NCBI RefSeq assembly: GCF_901001135.1
Contig: NC_042623.1
Span: forward strand, 95,370,884 to 95,434,883
Direction of reading: 5' to 3'
DNA from: Rhinatrema bivittatum
Taxonomy: Eukaryota > Chordata > Amphibia > Gymnophiona > Rhinatrematidae
DNA: 64,000 nucleotides
In this document: piece by piece, positions 1 to 11,045 of the stretch
How positions within the stretch are numbered: the first letter of the stretch is position 1
Layout: each line of letters opens with the position of its first letter
Notes under the pieces: model-generated
The model's database searches: none
What the model saw: the letters and a program-made list of their open reading frames with translations, nothing else
What the model was told of the DNA's origin: nothing
Program-made: the position numbers and the translations under genes

Positions 1-149
1 GTTGGTAGCAGGCTGGTTTGGTGGTCTCGGGAGCAAACAGAGTATCCGAGTGTAGCGCAAGGGTCAATGCCAGTGTATCAGTCCAAGGGTGGACAGCCAA
101 AGCAAGGGTCAGTTCCAAGGTCAGTTCGTACATAGTCAAGAGAAGCAAA

Positions 150-285
150 GGTCAGTTCCAGGCGGTGGTCAAACATGATCAGAAGGCAGGCAGTGGTCGG
201 TTCCAGGCAGTGGTCAAACATGGTCAGAAGGCAGGCAGAGGTCGGTTCCAGGCAGCGGTCAAACGTGGTCAGGCAAGCAGAGGTC
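150..285. repeat. 45-bp tandem repeat, about 3 units
   Basis: The motif GGTC[A/G]GTTCCAGGC recurs at 150, 195 and 240, which gives a 45-bp period. Because 45 is a multiple of three, the region reads through as a 15-residue repeat in one frame. That is a by-product of the period and not evidence of a protein. Confidence 0.85.
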
Positions 286-515
286 AGTACCATGAATTGG
301 TCCGAGGAGGTACGACAAGGAGAACGAGGAACACAGGATTCAGGAGCACTGGAACAAGACAGGAACATAGGAACACTGGAACAAGACTGGAAGCAGGTAA
401 TGCAGGAACAAGGAAAGGCAAACTAGTAACACCGAGGTGTTGACCTGATTGCCAAGGCGAGGCTCTGGGGACCGGGCCTCGCCTTATATCCTCAGTCTAT
501 GTGACATCATCTTCA

Positions 516-720
516 GGTGCCGCTGGCTGGTTTCCCGCGCTGGACTCTTTAAAGGGCTGCTCGGATCGCGTGCGTGCACCCAGGGACGGGACTGGCGCCG
601 GGGAGGATGCCGAGCCTCGGCGCGAGGAACGTTGCAAACCAGAAGGCTCAGATGGGCCTGGAGTTGCCCGGGAACGCCGCGGGCGAGCACTGCTGGCTGC
701 ATCAGTGAGGGACGAGGAGC
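516..720 (+). repeat. 205-bp direct repeat, copy A (inside LTR-like block)
   Basis: This segment recurs at 1331-1535 with the same length, no indels and 6 mismatches by eye (about 97% identity). Copy A is continuous with GC-rich sequence on both sides, so it is probably the native context. Confidence 0.9.
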
Positions 721-814
721 CGGAGCTGGTTGAGGGTAGTGCGAGGTGAGCAGGCCCGTCGCGGCACCAACGTGGCCGAGACGCGCAACACTAGATGTAC
801 ACAGCGCTGTACAA

Positions 815-1330
815 ACAACACACAAAAGACATTCCCTGGACATAGAGCTTACAATCTAATCAAAACAAGCATACAGATCAACAGAAAATTGTTAAAATTA
901 GTTAATGAGCCTGAAAGAACAACAGGCTTAAGATTTAAAAGCAGCCTCAAAAAGGTGGGTTTTTAAATGGGATTTAAATAAGGTGATAGAGGGATCATGA
1001 TGCACCAGCTCAGGAAGTCTATTCCAAGCACATGATACAGCCAGGTGGAAAGCACAGAGTCGGGAATTGGTGGTAGGAAAGGATTCCTGGTCATGTCTGC
1101 CCCACTGGAGGTATGCTTAGAAATGGCGCCTGCAAATTGAGACTGGCGCCATTTGTAATTTCTTCCATTCAAAAATGCACCAGCCTGGGTATGGACCTGG
1201 ATAGTGCCATTTTGTATGGAAGAAGTTAACAATGTTGTCAGCCTTTATCTGCCAGTGCCATTTCAAAGCATGCAACCAGTAGGACAGGAATACTCCAGCA
1301 CCATGAAGAAAAAGAAAAATATGGTAAGAG
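815..1330. other. Degenerate LINE-tail-like sequence (uncertain)
   Basis: The stretch carries phrases typical of LINE/SINE 3' regions (GAGCTTACAATCTAAT near 846, and a run of purine-rich words to about 1075), but no frame or boundary I can defend. It may be an old L2-type tail. No gene is visible. Confidence 0.25.
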
Positions 1331-1535
1331 GGTGCCGCTGGCTGGTTTCCCGCGCTGGACTCTTTAAAGGGCTGCTTGGATCGCGTGCGTGCACCCAGGG
1401 ACGGGACTGGTGCCGGGGAGGATGCCGAGCCTCAGCGCGAGGAGTGTTGCAAACCAGAAGGCTCAGATGGGCCTGGAGTTGCCCGGGAACGCCGCGGGCG
1501 AGCAGTGCTGGCTGCATCAGTGAGGGACGAGGAGC
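1331..1535 (+). repeat. 205-bp direct repeat, copy B (isolated)
   Basis: This is a co-linear copy of 516-720 at an offset of exactly 815 bp. Unlike copy A it is flanked by AT-rich sequence on the left (ends ATGGTAAGAG) and by a MITE-like hairpin on the right. It is therefore a sharply bounded patch of LTR-like sequence with no obvious terminal repeats of its own. Confidence 0.9.
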
Positions 1536-1740
1536 ATTTACTCGAGCAAAACTGGTTTTTGCTCGAGTAAATACACTTTACTCAAGTAAGTGGGCTTTTC
1601 AAAATTGCTACAATATATGCCATTGAATTGTCCATAGGATTTACTCAAGTAAGTGCACTTTACTCGAGTAAATAGCTTTTGAAAATTGCTACGATAGTAT
1701 GTCACATTTACATGCATAACTCCTTTGAAAATGACCCCCT
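1536..1740. mobile_element. MITE fragment with 16-bp hairpin
   Basis: A hairpin occupies 1536-1551 and 1556-1572 with a 4-base loop; each arm contains ACTCGAGCAAAA or its complement. It is followed by TTACTCAAGTAAGTG / GTTTACTCGAG words and ends in AACTCCTTTGAAAATGACCCC. Related words (AATTTTCAAAGGAGTT, TACTCAAGTAA) recur at 29946-30120 and 41222-41452, so this is a multi-copy non-coding family. Class is not determined. Confidence 0.6.
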
Positions 1741-3492
1741 ATGTGTACAAATTCTCTCTGCAAAACTTTACACACCAAATAGCAGGTGTATTTGAATGTA
1801 TGTAGTTTTGCCCGGATAATTTTCAAAGCAGAGTTAATCGCTAAATCCACTTTGAAAATTGGAGTAACTTATGTGCATGTTTAACAGTTATTTTATGCGT
1901 GATGTTACAAAGTTACCCCTAAAAGTGGAAGTGTTATAATTAGCATCATACAGTGGGCACCTAACATAGAAAAGATATATTTCACTGGTACTAAATTATT
2001 TATATTAACACAGCACTAGTGTTATTTTTGCCTAGCACTGGCTTTAAAAAAAAATTATTCCATTTGCTAGCATCAGCCTGATAAATCATTTAGACAAGCT
2101 TTGTATGCATTACAGGTAACTTGTAATATGGAACTCGCGATATGAAAAGAGACATAAAACTATTACTCATAATCACAGAAAGAAAGTTGGGTGGAAAGCT
2201 GTAGTTTGTTAATTAATCAATCAATCAGTATTATTTATTACTCTCCTTTCCATTAAGAAATGATCAAGGCATTTATTATGAAAATATAAATAAACAAAAG
2301 CTTTGTGTTGGTGAAAAAATTGCTCTTATGTTTGCGATAGCATTTTTTACAGTAAAATAATGTTTCATTGATAAATTTGAATCTGTTTTAAACTTTAATT
2401 CTTTTTTGTCTTTATGTTATAAAAATTATGATCAGGATATAAAATATTTCACTTATTTTTCTTTAAACAAATGTGTTGTTTTTTGAAAAGCCATATGTGT
2501 AGCACATGACTAAGAAACCTGGCAAAACAGCCAGGAATGTGAAGGGATTTACAGTAGGCACTGTTAGTTAAACATCTCATTTATTTTGTGGTTTGGCACC
2601 TGGATGCATATTTCCTGTTCAATTTAATTTTAAGGATCTATTTTTCTCTGTCTTCAGGGTATTATACACACTGGGCATTGACTTTCTTAAGAATTTATGT
2701 CCTTGAAAGATAACTGGTACTTTGTCAGTACACATAAAATGAAGAAATCTTTTGAAGAGATTAAATGCCTCAAAACTATTTTTATAAGAGTCTTTTAACT
2801 CCTTGCCAGTAAAACCTGATGACTGTATTGATGTTCTCTTACTTGTTTCCCAGTTGTAGCTGCTTTCACTGCATCTTCTCAGGAAACTAGGAGCAGTGCC
2901 ATATTAGGATAAACAAGTGAGGAAAAAGTAATAATATAAAAATATCGGTGGATATTGTACAATCTTCCTTGCCATATCCAAGTGAATATTAATCAGTCAC
3001 CTTTCAAAATATGGACCCTTCACTTTAGTCAGTGTTTCTCCCACCAAAGGAAATATTGAGGATGGAAAGAGTAGAAAGCTTGAACGATTTGCTATGGCCT
3101 TCCTTCTAGGTGTGGCCACATTGTTATAGTTTTGGGAGTTGGTTAGAGAGAGACAGAATATTCTGAGTAGGAGAAAGATTGCCTCCTGTCTCTGATTTCC
3201 TGAGGACCACACAGTCAGTCTCTGTGTTGGTGCTTCTTGCATGGCACTGAAGTAACTGTTTCTGAGATTTTCTCCTATGGACTGCAGAGTATCCCCATTC
3301 TGATAAAATAAATCTTTCAATCTAAGTCTATCTTCTAAGAGGAAGTGAATCCTGGTCTTAGTTCCAGAGTATAACAAAGACTTTTGCAGGAATGGCAAGA
3401 CTTTTGTGTCATGTTTCAACTCAGAGCCATCCATGTGGAGAGGTAAAAAAGAGAAAGGAGAGAACTTCCAATCTGGTGTTCTGGTCCAAGGG
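1741..3492. other. No recognised gene or repeat
   Basis: This is AT-rich DNA with many homopolymer runs. A 145-codon open frame on the minus strand (2997-3434) has no motif I recognise and no supporting context, so I do not call it a gene. Confidence 0.5.
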
Positions 3493-3500
3493 GTAAGGAG

Positions 3501-4656
3501 TAGGGGTGTGCATTCGGATTGACCGCATTAGTAAAACGCAACTCATATTTTTTTTTTACTTAAAAAATTGATTCGACATAAACGATCGGATTTCCCACAT
3601 ATCGAACATAGATATGTTCGATATGTGGGAAATCGCGATTGTTGAGCCAAAATAAAAATATAAACCCCCTCACCCTCCTTAATCCCCCCCCCCCCGACTT
3701 ACCACAACTCCCTGGTGATGGAGCGAGGAGTGAGGACGCCATTTCTGCAATCCTTGGCGAGAAGCATGTGACGTCGGCGGCACGTCGAGTGACGCCGGCG
3801 TCACGTGATTCCCGGCTCGTTCGCGCCGGACGGCTCGTTCGGCCCAAAAAGAACTTTTGGCCAGCTTGGGGGGGCCTCCTGACCCCCCCAAGCTGGCCAA
3901 AAGTTCTTTTTGGGCCGAACGAGCCATCCGGCACGAACGAGCCGGGAATCACGTGGCGCCGCGTCACTCAGACGCGACGTCACGTGATTCCCGGCAAGTT
4001 CGCGCCGGACGGCTCGTTCGGCGCGAACAAGCCGGGAATCACGTGACGCCGACGTCACGTGATTCCCGGCAAGTTCGCGCCGGACGGCTCGTTCGGCCCA
4101 AAAAGAACTTTTGGCCAGCTTGAGGGGGTCAGGAGGCCCCCCCAAGCTGGCCAAAAGTTCTTTTTGGGCCGAACGAGCCGTCCGGCGCGAACTTGCCGGG
4201 AATCACGTGACATCGCGTCTGAGTGACGCGGCGCCACGTGATTCCCGGCTCGTTCGCGCCGGACGGCTCGTTCGGCCCAAAAAGAACTTTTGGCCAGCTT
4301 GGGGGGGTCAGGAGGCCCCCCCAAGCTGGCCAAAAGTTCTTTTTGGGCCGAATGAGCCGTCCGGTGCGAACGAGCCGGGAATCACGTGACGCCGTGTCAC
4401 TCGACGTGCCACCGACGTCACATGCTTCTCGCCAAGGATTGCAGAAATGACGTCCTCACTCCTCGCTCGATCACCAGGGAGTTGTGGTAAGTCTGGGGGG
4501 GGGATTAAGGAGGGTGAGGGGGTTTAATTTTTTTTTTTGCACATATGTACATATACCCAACTCATTGGATTTTTTTTATGTCCATATTGGCCGCAAGTGG
4601 GACCCCCTTTCGGACATAAAAAATATGAACATAAAATTTTGCTCTGCACATCCCTA
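3501..4656. mobile_element. hAT-type foldback element with palindrome array
   Basis: The ends read TAGGGGTGTGCA and TGCACATCCCTA. They are flanked by a perfect 8-bp duplication GTAAGGAG at 3493-3500 and 4657-4664. An 8-bp duplication is characteristic of the hAT superfamily. No transposase is encoded, so the element is non-autonomous. Long inverted arms (roughly 3663-3801 and 4389-4526) enclose four palindromes bounded by CACGTG: three of exactly 154 bp (3802-3955, 4056-4209, 4235-4388) and one shortened version of 65 bp (3981-4045). Reading frames in this region are symmetric artefacts of the palindromes. The interior is far more CpG-rich than the flanks. Confidence 0.9.
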
Positions 4657-4664
4657 GTAAGGAG

Positions 4665-7620
4665 AAAGGAATAGTGATTCAAACTTTTGGAAAAAGGTAC
4701 AAAAAGGGTCCTTGGGGAGCCAGTAGCCCAGACACCAGTCCAAAGGGATCCTTTATTCTATGAGGGACTTGAGGGAATCCCAGAAAGGTACACAAAAAGA
4801 ATCAGAAACCCCCTAAATCTTTCTGCAAGTCTGTATTTTGAAAAATATTTCCAAGTCTTTACAGTTATAACCTGTGTAATTTGAAGAAGTGAAACCTTGG
4901 TTGATTTGGAACATCAATCCTGTCTTCAGTGTCATCTTGGTATAGTCAAAATATCTCAGGCCCTGAAAGAAGATCCTTTCCTCAGACTTAATACCCATGC
5001 CACAGTTCGCAAGAGGAAGTCAGGACTAAGATCTACTAGTATTGAGTGATATCCCCCCCCCCCTCCAATACAGATGAGCAAAGGGGACTATAATAGTATT
5101 TATTTTACTTAGCCCAGTTTATTTACAGTACATAGGACTGGATAGTCATTGAGATGATAAGCACCAGGGCAACATAGTAGTAGTAATATATGGCGAGTAA
5201 TGTCAATGTTCAGAGGAAATACATTAGAAGCTGTAGCTGTTCCTTTGATATAAACATACAGAACGTCTTCTATACAGAATGGAATAAGATCATAACTCTT
5301 CTCAGAGTACAGTCTCTATATGGATTTGCTTTGAGCATACCATAAAGAATGAATCTCACTTTTAAGCAAGGGCATGTTGATCACAATCTCAATCTCTCAA
5401 ATTTATAGAGGAAAGGTAGGTTAGGGAAGCTATTTTCGAGACATTTAAATACCTCCTGTGAGGATCCATTGCCAACTTCATCTCTGGCCTGCAGGTAGTG
5501 ATGTGAGCTGCATGGACTATCTGTCTAGTCCTTGTAACTCTGTCTCCCTCATTTCTCCCCAACGGCCATTGTGTTTTCTGCCATGACATGTATTTATATT
5601 GAGACTTTTCTTTGAGTCATTTGTTAGAACTTGGTACTATCTCCTGGTCCTTGTTCTCTAGCTACATCCTTTTTATTTGTATCCAGAAGGTTTCTGCATC
5701 TCTGGTTTCTACCTTTAGTATTCCTGCCTGATCTCCTTCTTGTTCCTGAATTCCTATGTAGCTCTAACTTTTCACACTGTTCCAAGCTTCAATCTCCTTG
5801 CTTGTATTGAGGGCTGCCCTTAGTCCTCATGCCTCACTGAACCAGCACTTGAGAGTTCAATTCAAGGAGAAGGTGGTTGGCATAAGCTGAAGACACTGAG
5901 ATTTCTTGCTCTCACCATAATCAGTCTGGATTTGCCTCTCCAGATGTTAGGCTGCTTGTCTTGGGGCAACCCACAGAGGTCTACTGTCATATCAAGCTCT
6001 GGCCAATGTGAACCCCCATTAAGCAGGGAATCTCCTGGGAAGCTGAACCAACACTTGGGAATGCTGAACTAATTCAAGCTAATGGTCTTGCTCAGAACCC
6101 CCTACCCTGGGGCCTCTGGATCATAGTCACAGCACGTGCCTCTTTTCTCTCCTACACTTCTTGCAGCTGTGGAATGTCTACTTAAAGAGTCCCAGTGGAA
6201 ACCCCCTGTACTTGTCTTGAGATCCAAAATCCAGCCAAGGCATTCTGAATAAGTGCTCTGTAGTCTTTATCTTGCAAGCCTCCCATATTCCTGCCCATAA
6301 GTCAAGGGCATACAATGGGGTGCAGGTATATTGGGGTACAGGGTGGGTCACACTCTCTCCCTACTCTCACCTACTCTAGTACTTCCTTCCTAGTCCCCTT
6401 CCACCACATGCTCCTACTTCCTCTTCCTGTGGGTAGTGAGTCCAAGAAATCCTACCAGTTTCTCTACTGGTACCGCTGTTCCTCTCTCTCTCTAGTACCA
6501 ATGGATTCCAGGAACCCCCAACTGCTACCGCTTCTCACTCTCTCTCTCTCTCTCATGTGCCTTGGGTCCCCAGAACTCCCACCAGCCTTTTCTCATACCA
6601 GCCTTGCTTCAGGCCTTCTTTTGCACTAGAAGGGCCTGGGATCCCCCACCAGCCTTTCTTCTACCAATGCCTCTATTTCTTTTATTCTTGGTCTGCTGGA
6701 GTCCAGGAACCCTATTAGCCCATCTGCAGATGGTGTGACTGCAATCAATGGCCCCTACATGCTGATGCTGATGCTGCCTCTCCTCCTTTGCAGGCTGCAG
6801 CCCCTCTCACCTCTGTACTCCAAGTGATGTCTTTTTGCATGCATATGCGCAGATACCACACAATGATCACCTGAGGCTCCTAGTATTTATTTAACATAGA
6901 TTATAGAGAGATATGACATTTAACACAAAAAGTCCTTACTGTTCACAATGCACTAGATCACCTAGACAAGTCAGATAGTCAGACAGGAACACCAAAAGGC
7001 ATTCATTTGTCACAAACATTTGGTTACGGAACTGTTGGTTTTCTAAATAAACAGCTAAAATGGCATCTAGATCACTGAGCATGTGCAATGTGCACTATTT
7101 GATGTAGTGTGTACTGTCTCTAATAGTGGAGCTGACTCACCTCAGCTAAGGTGGGGATGGCCAAAACTGGGGAGCTTCTCTACCTCCGGAGCAAGGGAGT
7201 AGGCAGAGGCTGGGGGTTGGGCCTAGTGAACTTAATTTAAAGCTGAGGTGGTTTGTGTGTTTCTTAAGTGGCTGCACATATGTTTCTGAAGAACTAAATT
7301 ATAAATTATGCTGGGGGTCCTATTTGTATAAAAGGCAATCCATAAATCCAAGAGAATATGCCTGATTTACTAAGCTTTTGTTCCATAGACAGAGAATATG
7401 AGAAAAATCTTGGCAAATCTAGCCCAATATTATTGCCATTATTATTATTATTATCATCATTGGCAATAACAGAAGTACAAGTGATACACAGGTACTGGAA
7501 AGGCTTTGCTCATAGATAGCAAAACATCTGCTTAAGATCTTAACTCCTATTAAGAGTTAATTAAATGATATGGGTCTAAAATGCTTAAAAGATAAGCTAA
7601 TCACTTATAGTCCATTTAGG
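4665..7620. other. No recognised gene; pyrimidine-rich tract
   Basis: I see no supported gene here. 5580-6840 is enriched in CT words, including a (CT)n run near 6535-6556 that creates a spurious 104-codon frame. A C run lies at 5053-5064, and a short TTA/TCA microsatellite at about 7436-7462. Confidence 0.5.
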
Positions 7621-7629
7621 AAACTAATA

Positions 7630-7815
7630 TCTGTACAAGATGCTCTTCTCATCGGCATTCTTGAGAGATGGCAGTCTCAATGGGAGTTCTAGAACTTGTA
7701 GTCGATGGGACATCACTTCTTTTGAAACAACAGGTTAGGAATCTTGGAGTATTATTAGAAGCTACATTAAGTTTTGATGCACAATTGAAGTTGGTATCTA
7801 AGAGTGCATTCATTA
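7630..7815 (+). pseudogene. LINE (L2-like) reverse transcriptase fragment
   Basis: A stop-interrupted frame gives residues resembling the RT C-terminal side of L2-type LINEs (…RNLGVLLEATLSFDAQLK…), the segment just after the catalytic region. Only about 180 bp survive, abutting a CR1 fragment. It is 5' and 3' truncated, and the family assignment is tentative. Confidence 0.6.
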
Positions 7816-7854
7816 AACTTTAATTTATTGGACAAATTTGCTTTCATTTACGAG

Positions 7855-8355
7855 ACCAAAATGATAAAGGGGATGGAACAGCTCCCCTATGAGGAAAGGC
7901 TGAAGAGGTTAGGGCTGTTCAGCTTGGAGAAGAGACGGCTGAGGGGGGATATGATAGAGGTCTTTAAGATCATGAGAGGTCTTGAACGAGTAGATGTGAC
8001 TCGGTTATTTACACTTTCGAATAATAGAAGGACTAGGGGGCATTCCATGAAGTTAGCAAGTAACACATTTAAGACTAATCGGAGAAAATTCTTTTTCACT
8101 CAACGCACAATAAAGCTCTGGAATTTGTTGCCAGAGAAGGTAGTTAGTGCAGTTAGTGTAGCTGGGTTCAAAAAAGGTTTGGATAAGTTCTTGGAGGAGA
8201 AGTCCATTAATGGCTATTAATCAATTATACTTAGGGAATAGCCACTGCTATTAATTGCATCAGTAGCATGGGTTCTTCTTAGTGTTTGAGTAATTGCCAG
8301 GTTCTTGTGGCCTGGTTTTTGGCCTCTGTTGGAAACAGGATGCTGGGCTTGATTT
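7855..8355 (+). pseudogene. CR1 LINE fragment, C-terminal coding and 3' UTR
   Basis: The open frame from about 7858 to 8217 encodes the C-terminal tail of the CR1 ORF2 protein (…MIKGMEQLPYEERLKRLGL…, …RTRGHSMKLASNTFK…, …RTIKLWNLLPE…). The same residues appear in the copies at 11.2, 28.4, 56.8 and 59.0 kb. The frame ends at a natural stop followed by the CR1 3' UTR. The UTR is broken by an L2 fragment and resumes at about 8788, ending in TTCTTATGTTCTTATG-type repeats. The endonuclease and RT catalytic core are missing (5' truncation), so this copy cannot move. Confidence 0.93.
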
Positions 8356-8787
8356 TATTTATTTTATTTATTTCAAATTTTTATATACCGGCATTCGAGA
8401 CAGCAGTCACATCATGCTGGTTCACATAAAACAGGGGTGCATAGTAAACATAACTATAACAATGGTGCTGAAAAGGCAGTTACATATAACAGGGTGATAA
8501 GAACTTGGCTGAGAAGGAAGAGAAAGGACAGGATTAATTCACACAGGTAAACGATAGAAGATATGGTTAATCAAGATATGGTTAATCAAGGTGTAGTTGG
8601 AGATTAGTTGACCATGTTGGTGTCTGGGAAAGCTTGTATGAATATCCAGGTCTTTAGTCTTTTTTTGAAGGTTGAGATGCATGGTTCTGTTCTGAGATTT
8701 GAGGGGATGGAGTTCCATAACGGTGGAATGGCTGTAGAGAAAGCCCGGTCTCTTAGTGTGCAGTGTCTGGTAGATTTGGACGGTGGT
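8356..8787 (-). mobile_element. L2 LINE 3' fragment nested in CR1 tail
   Basis: On the plus strand this starts with TTTATTTATT, the complement of an A-rich L2 tail, followed by ATATACCGGCATTCGA, the complement of the L2 3' end. A minus-strand frame (8604-8828) gives the L2 C-terminal signature (…RAFSTAIPPLWNSIPSNLR…). CR1 sequence stops at ATGCTGGGCTTGAT and restarts at ATGCTGGGACAGACCC, so ATGCTGGG probably marks a target duplication. Confidence 0.85.
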
Positions 8788-8860
8788 ACCATGCTGGGAC
8801 AGACCCTTGGTCTGTCCCAGCATGGCAATTTCTTATGTTCTTATGAGATGATAACCTGAA
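8788..8860 (+). mobile_element. CR1 3' tail, continuation after nested L2
   Basis: GACCCTTGGTCTGTCCCAGC and TTCTTATGTTCTTATG match the terminal segment of the other CR1 copies in this window, for example 28873-28926. It completes the copy that starts at 7855. Confidence 0.85.
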
Positions 8861-8976
8861 AATGGTCCTACTATATATGCTGGTGTGATTGTCACCATGG
8901 GACTTTGTCTCCTTAGCTTTTCATGCCCTTTCCTATCTTCTCATTGAGTTCAGTAACAAATTTGAGACCATCGGGA

Positions 8977-9027
8977 CCTCATCGGGACCAACGCTTCTTC
9001 ACACTCGTGCCCCTCCCAAAAAACAAA
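8977..9027 (+). repeat. 51-bp exact copy of Gypsy LTR sequence
   Basis: This segment is identical over 51 bp to 10011-10061, which lies inside the Gypsy LTR. It is flanked by unrelated sequence here. The preceding bases CATCGGGACCTCATCGGGACC contain a small echo of the first nine bases of the copy. Confidence 0.9.
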
Positions 9028-9751
9028 TGATGAGACCCATAGATATTTGAAACAGCAGGTGCACCAGTATTTTTCCATTAGAAGTTTATGATTCTTAAGT
9101 GAAATGTTTCTATGCACTTTCTCCACCACCAAAGTAAAACTGGTTGGAATTAGAAACAGGGCCTTTTCTTGTATCTGCCATAAAGCTGTTAAACTCCTTA
9201 GCTTGTTCAAGTAAAGATACATGTGATTATAGTGCTTTCAGGAAATTAGTAAAATGTGCTTTTTTTGTATCAGCTTTTATTTAGATTTTCTTACATTCAT
9301 ATTTATTTACATTATTATTTTTATTATCTAGATGTACTGTTTCTGACTGGAGTTAGCCCAAACACTTATTGGTATTGAAAGATGTAAGACTGTTTTGTGC
9401 TTGTTTGAGTTAGTTGTGCTGAGCTGTTTTCAAAATAGTTGGAAATCTGTGCTCAGATTTTAAGTTTGATAGCTATTTATTTTTCTGCTGATAGATGATC
9501 TATTTCTGTTTTCTGCTTGATTAATAACTTGCTGTGCTATTTACTGTGTTTTATGTAGGATGTTTATTTTGCTGTATTTGGTTATTGTGTTTTTATTTGC
9601 ATTGTTAAGTAACTATGCCCATCTTTCTGATGTAGACTTATTAAATTGATATAAATACATATCTTTCTTAGTGGGCTTGACTTACCAAATTGAGAGGCAA
9701 TGGAAAAATCATACACAAGTATAGTCACAGAAAAGTGTAAATGAGGTACAT
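9028..9751. other. No recognised gene or repeat
   Basis: This is AT-rich, homopolymer-rich sequence. I see no coding signature on either strand. Confidence 0.5.
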
Positions 9752-9755
9752 GTAT

Positions 9756-10606
9756 TGTGAGGATGATCCCTACTCTCTGCCATAAAGTACTGTGACTGCT
9801 CACTGGGTGTAGCTTCCTCCGGTGTTTCCTTGCTGCAGTATCCCAATGTCTCCCAATGTCCAACTATGACTTTAAACAAAAGATGAGTCCAGCCACGCTT
9901 GGGTTGTAAGCAAAATTGTTCCCGCAAACAAAGTCCAGCCAGGTTCTGCCTGCTGCCTCCACCCCAGCCTACAGCATCAGTGGCCTTAAACACAGGTCCA
10001 AGAGTTTGGCCCTCATCGGGACCAACGCTTCTTCACACTCGTGCCCCTCCCAAAAAACAAAGTTGAGTTCCAGCTGTGCCCATTTCAGCCCCTCTGCTTG
10101 CAATAGCCAAGCCCTTAAGAGCAGTTCCCTGATGCTTGGCCTGCTTTCAGCCGTCTAATCCAGTCACAGTCCCAGCTGTGCCCTTCCCTTCCCCAGCTCT
10201 GGTGTCTCTCCAGAGCTGAGGCAGATTGGCTCCTCCCCTTCAGTAGGAAAATTCAAAAGCTGAAGAGAACAGGTTTCAAACAAACACACACACCTCAGCA
10301 TTTTCCTACTCCACCACAGACAATCCACCAGGTCTTACTGCTGTCATTAGGTATTAGTTGCTCCCTCCTCCACTGAGCTTCTCCTCCTGCCACTCCCACC
10401 AGTCTTGTATCTGTGGCTGCTCTCCTTTAATCAGCCTAGCACCTGGTTCCTGGCCTTGCTCAACTTCCTCTTCCCTCAGCCCCTTGGCCCTCTGGGATTT
10501 GTAGCCCTCCCCTCCCCCGGTTAAGCTTCTATCTAACTCAGCCCTCATCTGTATTCCATTCCCTTTTAGCTATCGTAATGGGACGTATCTCCCATTACAT
10601 ACCTCC
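9756..10606 (-). repeat. Gypsy 3' LTR, 851 bp
   Basis: On the plus strand the LTR starts TGTGAGGATG and ends CCCATTACA; on the minus strand this is TG…CA. The purine-rich tract lies directly outside at 10607-10622. The LTR contains the source of the 51-bp copy found at 8977. Proline- and serine-rich frames inside it are not genes. Confidence 0.8.
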
Positions 10607-10619
10607 CCCCTTTTTTCAG

Positions 10620-11045
10620 AGGTCCCTGACTCCTTTTCCTTTTCAGAAGAAATTGCATCTTGGGATAAAAATTCTGCGTTCCTGTGCTCTTTTCCCACCT
10701 GTCATATCGAGAACCTAAACAGTTGTAATGCCATATCCCACCTTGTAAGACGAGCCTTAGAGTGGCACATTTGGTTGAGCCACTACAGGAGGGCATGGTC
10801 TGTGACTAATGTAAAAGATCTTCCCAGGAGATAATACTGGAAGCCCTCCGCAGCCCACTTGATGACTAGACATTCCTTCTCTATTGTGGCATAATGGTTC
10901 TCATTTGGACTCAACTGCCTGCTAAGTTAGAGGACTGGGTGTTCCTCTTCTCCCACCTTCTGGGATAAGACTGGCCCCAACCCTATGTCTGAGGCATCTG
11001 TCTGTAATACAAACAGGTGCTGGAAATCATTGCTTTGTAGAAACA
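10620..11045 (-). pseudogene. Gypsy RNase H fragment
   Basis: On the minus strand the translation begins with an RNase H signature close to the CR1 junction: QTDASDIGLGPVLSQ, then LSPNENHYATIEKECL, then TLVTDHA. This is the classic Gypsy RNase H layout (catalytic D in TDAS, E in EKEC, D in TDH). The frame has a stop between the two first motifs and ends near the purine-rich tract. RNase H would degrade the RNA strand during reverse transcription in the cytoplasmic particle. It has been separated from its RT by a CR1 insertion. Confidence 0.85.

Larger units (their letters stand above)
1..815. repeat. GC-rich LTR-like block (candidate)
   Basis: This block is GC-rich and sits in otherwise AT-rich DNA. 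It has a tandem repeat at its start, a promoter-like stretch (TTATATCC near 484, CTTTAAAGGGC near 546) and no convincing reading frame. Open frames in it on both strands reflect low stop frequency in GC-rich repeats. The texture (short internal repeats followed by a TATA-like box and a CpG-rich leader) resembles the other GC-rich blocks near 31.7, 42.2 and 62.2 kb, which I also suspect to be LTRs. The left boundary lies outside the window, so terminal TG/CA and target duplication cannot be checked. It could equally be a LINE 5' UTR. Confidence 0.4.

Noticed and set aside
2997..3434. 145-codon minus-strand open frame
   Set aside because: I recognise no domain, and it lies in repeat-flanked intergenic DNA with no splice or promoter context. 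Length alone is not enough in this composition.
3560..4450. Set of overlapping frames on both strands with Arg/Pro/Gly-rich proteins
   Set aside because: They mirror each other across the palindromes of the hAT element. The apparent conservation is due to inverted repeats.
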